Assembly: GCF_036192275.1 (NCBI RefSeq) | Contig: NZ_CP108088.1 | Coordinates: forward strand, 1,798,001-1,862,000 | Length of the DNA stretch: 64,000 bases | Direction: 5' to 3' | From: Streptomyces sp. NBC_00250 | GTDB lineage: Bacteria > Actinomycetota > Actinomycetes > Streptomycetales > Streptomycetaceae | Translations under genes and position numbers: made by a program | Notes under the pieces: generated by a model | What the model saw: only the letters and a program-made list of their open reading frames with translations | Told to the model about the DNA's origin: nothing | Database searches by the model: none | Shown: positions 61,526 through 64,000 of the stretch, one piece after another | Layout of the letters: each line of letters opens with the position of its first letter | Position numbering within the stretch: the stretch's first letter is position 1

Positions 61526-62272
61526 CTACCCGACCTCGCCGCTCCAGAAGAGGGAAGGCCGCTCGCCGACCTTCACCTCGACGTCGAGGACCGAGCCCTT
61601 GGTCGGTGGTACGTCGAAGTTGTAGGCCGCCAACGCCTTCCTGTCGGGCAGCAGGGTCCCCGAGAGCCCGGCCCCGAGGTGGGGTTCCGCGTCGAACACC
61701 CGCCCGGCCGCACGGCCCGCGCTGTCCCTGACCTGTACCTGCACGGTCGCCAGCTCAAGCCGCACGTCGCCGCCGTTGCGCACGGTGACGTCCACGGCCA
61801 CCGTCGCGTTGCCCGCCGTGTGCCCGGCCGCTCCGGTCGACGGAGTGAAAGCGACCGGCGCCGACACGGTGACCTCGACCCCGTCCTCGTACCCCTGCGT
61901 CCGGCCGAAGGCACGAACGTCACCGTCACCCTCACCTTCACCTTCACCGGAGGAACTCCGGGGGGTGGGCGTCTCGGAGCTCGGCGGCACTGACGTGGCC
62001 CTGGCCTCCGGTGACGTCGACACGGGCGGTGGCGGGGTCGAATCGCCCGCCGTCCCCTCACCGCGGCCGCCGCCGAAGGCCCCCGCGCCGATCAGGACGC
62101 CCACCAGTCCGACGACGAGGACGAGCCCGCCCACCAGGGCGATGAGAAGGACCCGCCGGCGAGGCGGCGGGTGATCCGGGGACGAGGGGGCGCTCAGCGG
62201 GCCGGAGGGCGGACCGGCTGGTGGTCGGCCGCCGTCCGACGGCGTCGGTCCGGGAGTCTTTCCTTCGGCCAT
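61526..62272 (-). CDS. Membrane-anchored protein with DUF4352-like extracellular domain
   Basis: A 248 aa protein. A Pro/Gly-rich cytosolic N-terminus (about 1-38) leads to one membrane helix (VLLIALVGGLVLVVGLVGVL), then a Ser/Thr/Pro and GEGEGEGDGD-rich linker and a C-terminal beta-sandwich (about 120-248): VEVTVSAPVAFTPSTGA, ATVAVDVTVRNGGDVRLEL and FDVPPTKGSVLDVEVKVG, matching DUF4352-type domains. It is exposed outside the membrane. GGAGG precedes the ATG at 62272. The PhnA gene lies 45 bp upstream on the same strand. Confidence 0.85.
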   Translation of the reverse strand: MAEGKTPGPTPSDGGRPPAGPPSGPLSAPSSPDHPPPRRRVLLIALVGGLVLVVGLVGVLIGAGAFGGGRGEGTAGDSTPPPPVSTSPEARATSVPPSSETPTPRSSSGEGEGEGDGDVRAFGRTQGYEDGVEVTVSAPVAFTPSTGAAGHTAGNATVAVDVTVRNGGDVRLELATVQVQVRDSAGRAAGRVFDAEPHLGAGLSGTLLPDRKALAAYNFDVPPTKGSVLDVEVKVGERPSLFWSGEVG

Positions 62273-62317
62273 GGCGTGCCTCCGCCACTCGCACGACGGC
62301 ATCGGCCGCCGCGCGGC

Positions 62318-62686
62318 TCAGGCCTTCTTGACCACGCTGGACTTGAGCTGCATGGCGCCGAAGCCGTCGATCCTGCAGTCGATGTCGTGCCCGTCGACCC
62401 CGTCGACCAGGCGGATGTTGCGCACCTTGGTGCCCGCCTTGATCCCGGAGGGGTTGCCCTTGACCTTGAGCGCCTTGACGACGGTCACCGTGTCGCCGTC
62501 GCTCAGCACGTTGCCGACGGCGTCCTTGATCACGCGCTCCCCGCCCGCCTCCGCAGGCGCGGCACCGCTCGCGCCGTCGGCGGCCGGCACCCACTCGTGG
62601 CCGCACTCGGGGCACACCACCAGATTGTTCATCTCGTAGGTGTACTCGCTGGAGCACTGGGGACAGGGGGGAATGTTCTCGATCAC
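62318..62686 (-). CDS. PhnA/YjdM-type zinc-ribbon protein
   Basis: A 122 aa protein. The N-terminal zinc ribbon has [21 protein letters not shown] (C4 type). The C-terminal domain has [20 protein letters not shown] and [20 protein letters not shown], typical of the PhnA/YjdM family. The old name suggests alkylphosphonate use, but this function is not supported for most members. GTG 62686 follows GGGGGA. Confidence 0.9.
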   Translation of the reverse strand: MIENIPPCPQCSSEYTYEMNNLVVCPECGHEWVPAADGASGAAPAEAGGERVIKDAVGNVLSDGDTVTVVKALKVKGNPSGIKAGTKVRNIRLVDGVDGHDIDCRIDGFGAMQLKSSVVKKA

Positions 62687-62796
62687 TCCCCCAGGATAGG
62701 CGGGCTCCCGGCCCGCCGCCCCAGGCCACCGGGGCCCGCCGGGGCCCGCTGGAGGCCTGATCGGAAGCCCGCTGGAGGTCACCGCCGCACAACGCG

Positions 62797-62829
62797 AAAT
62801 GCCGGTCGATACGAGATCGACCGGCATTT
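62797..62829 (-). terminator. Terminator downstream of tRNA-Leu
   Basis: Perfect 14-bp stem AAATGCCGGTCGAT / ATCGACCGGCATTT with loop ACGAG; on the minus strand it is about 5 bp past the CCA end. Confidence 0.92.
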
Positions 62830-62833
62830 CCGC

Positions 62834-62921
62834 TGGTGTCCGAGGGGGGACTTGAACCCCCACGCCCGATAAAGGGCACTAGCACCTCAAGCTAGCGCGT
62901 CTGCCATTCCGCCACCCGGAC
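62834..62921 (-). tRNA. tRNA-Leu (GAG)
   Basis: An 88-nt tRNA including the encoded CCA. The 7-bp acceptor pairs GTCCGGG with CTCGGAC, the anticodon stem is CTAGC/GCTAG with loop TTGAGGT (anticodon GAG, reading CUC), a long variable arm contains GCCC/GGGC, and the T arm is GGGGG-TTCAAGT-CCCCC. The long variable arm and anticodon agree on leucine. Confidence 0.97.
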
Positions 62922-63120
62922 AAGGTGTCTGTCGCTTCGGGGTTTCCCTCGCGGCGACAGATGTAACTCTACCAGGGGTTCCAGGTGCCTTTCACCAGCG
63001 TTTTCCGTGGTCAGTGGGGTGAAGCCGCCTTGCAGTCCTTGATCAAGTCGGGATTCCCCCGGGTGCGCGTACGGATCGCGTCCGCTCGCGCACGCAGAGT
63101 GCGGCAGTGGGCTGCGCGGC

Positions 63121-63155
63121 GGCCTCGAACCCCCTGGTCGAGGGGGTCCGAGGCC
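63121..63155 (-). terminator. Terminator of the TIM-barrel gene
   Basis: GGCCTCG and ACCCCCT pair with AGGGGGT and CGAGGCC around GGTCG, with one A/C mismatch; 11 bp past the stop codon. Confidence 0.9.
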
Positions 63156-63165
63156 GTCCGGTGGG

Positions 63166-64000
63166 TCAGCGGCCCTTCTCGCGCAGGGAGTGGAGGTGGG
63201 CGCTGGACCTGCGGGCGAAGCTCAGCGAGTCGACGGGGTTGTCGCGCTCGGTCTGCCAGTGGTGGGCGTTCCTGCCGTGGTGGGTGCGGTTCACCGCCGA
63301 GATGAAGCGCCGGTAGTCGATGTCGCCGTCCCCGACGTCGGTCATCCGGTAGCCGTAGGGGACGGCGGTGTCGTCGCGGTCGCCGTCCTTGACGTGGAAC
63401 AGCGGATAGCGGTGGGGCTGGGCGAGGACGTAGTCGAGCGGGTCGAAGGGGGCGGGGGTGCCGTCCGGGCGGGTGGAGTAGCGGTACTGGCCGACGTACG
63501 CCCAGAAGATGTCCATCTCCAGGTGCACCAGGTCGGGGTCGGTCTCGGCGAGAAGGACGTCGTAGAGGCGTACGTCGGGGCGGTCACTGGCGAAGGAGAA
63601 CTCCTCCGAGTGGTTGTGCTGGTAGAACTTCATGCCGCGCTTCCTCGCCGCGGCGCCGAACCTGTTGAACTCCTCGGCACAGCGCTTCCAGCCGTCGACC
63701 GTGGAGCCGTAGCGCCAGGGCCCGGAGGCGGTGCCGATGTGGGGCAGGCCCAGGGCGGCCGCGTCGTCGAGGACACGGTCGAGGTTCTGGGCGAAGGTGT
63801 AGGCGGTGGGGTCGTCGGCGTAGTAGCCGACGTGGCTGCCTATGGGACGCAGACCGTGGTCGCGGGTGAGGCGCTTGAGCTGGGCGAGGCTGATGGGACC
63901 GGCGGAGCCCTGGCTGTAGCCGGCGTACTCGACCTCGTCGTAGCCGTACTTCTGCAGTTCGGCGAAGACGGCGGCGAAGCCGAGGGTCGCGACCTTGTCG
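63166..64000 (-). CDS. Sugar phosphate isomerase/epimerase family protein (partial, 5' end beyond window)
   Basis: The frame is open from the right edge to the stop at 63166, giving at least 278 aa of a xylose-isomerase-like TIM barrel. From the edge it reads ...KYGYDEVEYAGYSQG, PIGSHVGYYADDPTAY, KFYQHNHSEEF (His/Glu metal ligands), LVHLEMDIFWAYVGQY (Glu, Asp) and PLFHVKDGDRD. The pattern matches secreted or cytosolic sugar phosphate isomerase/epimerase proteins. The N-terminus, including any Tat signal, is outside the window. Confidence 0.9.
   Translation of the reverse strand, partial: DKVATLGFAAVFAELQKYGYDEVEYAGYSQGSAGPISLAQLKRLTRDHGLRPIGSHVGYYADDPTAYTFAQNLDRVLDDAAALGLPHIGTASGPWRYGSTVDGWKRCAEEFNRFGAAARKRGMKFYQHNHSEEFSFASDRPDVRLYDVLLAETDPDLVHLEMDIFWAYVGQYRYSTRPDGTPAPFDPLDYVLAQPHRYPLFHVKDGDRDDTAVPYGYRMTDVGDGDIDYRRFISAVNRTHHGRNAHHWQTERDNPVDSLSFARRSSAHLHSLREKGR

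Overview
The window is high-GC actinobacterial chromosome and almost certainly Streptomyces. Evidence: an SsgA-like sporulation protein, a WhiB-like protein, WhiJ-type XRE/DUF397/ATPase regulator sets, DUF574 methyltransferase, DUF2690 secreted proteins, many secreted peptidases and strong G/C at third codon positions. From memory, the gene order (idi, SCO6745-type protein, beta-oxidation block, SsgD-like, ABC-F, WhiB-like, desaturase) resembles the SCO67xx region of S. coelicolor. I see no biosynthetic gene cluster, prophage, CRISPR array or intact insertion sequence.

Layout. 0-8.1 kb: isopentenyl-diphosphate isomerase, an anti-sigma-type ATPase, an HdeD-like membrane gene broken by two frameshifts, a crotonase, a glxA-pfpI operon, a SCO6745-type protein and tex. 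8.2-9.5 kb: a tandemly duplicated promoter-gene-terminator unit for DUF2690 secreted proteins. 9.5-14.3 kb: a four-gene operon (unknown, ABC-F ATPase, ComB-like, unknown), an FAD oxidase and a small secreted protein. 14.4-20.3 kb: secreted S15 and M14 peptidases that are translationally coupled, a second ComB-like gene and a secreted M1 peptidase. 20.4-25 kb: MpaB-type oxygenase, an orphan ATP-synthase b-like subunit, a secreted sphingomyelinase, a membrane-anchored unknown, a macro-domain protein and a MerR regulator.

25.1-31 kb: a complete fatty-acid oxidation operon (CoA racemase, acyl-CoA dehydrogenase, thiolase, FadB-type protein) with two palindromic operator candidates. 31-38.5 kb: enoyl-reductase-like protein, VOC protein, LuxR regulator, endonuclease V, YciI, a BNR-repeat secreted protein, a double Fe-S protein and SsgA-like protein. 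38.6-43.7 kb: an ABC-F antibiotic-resistance-type ATPase behind a leader with a three-codon ORF and alternative hairpins, the first WhiJ-like triad and an acyl-ACP desaturase. 43.7-53.6 kb: WhiB-like, IclR, a TetR/hydrolase pair sharing an operator, a divergent PolDom/LigC repair pair, an MFS exporter with a fused C-terminal domain, and a DUF4386-TetR operon followed by a transposase remnant. 53.6-64 kb: YchJ, GH4 glycosidase, M64 peptidase, methyltransferases, the second WhiJ-like triad, a PhnA protein, tRNA-Leu(GAG) and a TIM-barrel protein cut by the right edge.

Two patterns go beyond single genes. Five short tandem-repeat arrays with different units (8, 10, 17, 26 and about 33 bp) each begin in the last codons of a gene and include its stop codon. 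About a dozen genes carry a -10-like hexamer 6-8 nt before the start codon and no ribosome-binding site, which suggests leaderless transcripts.
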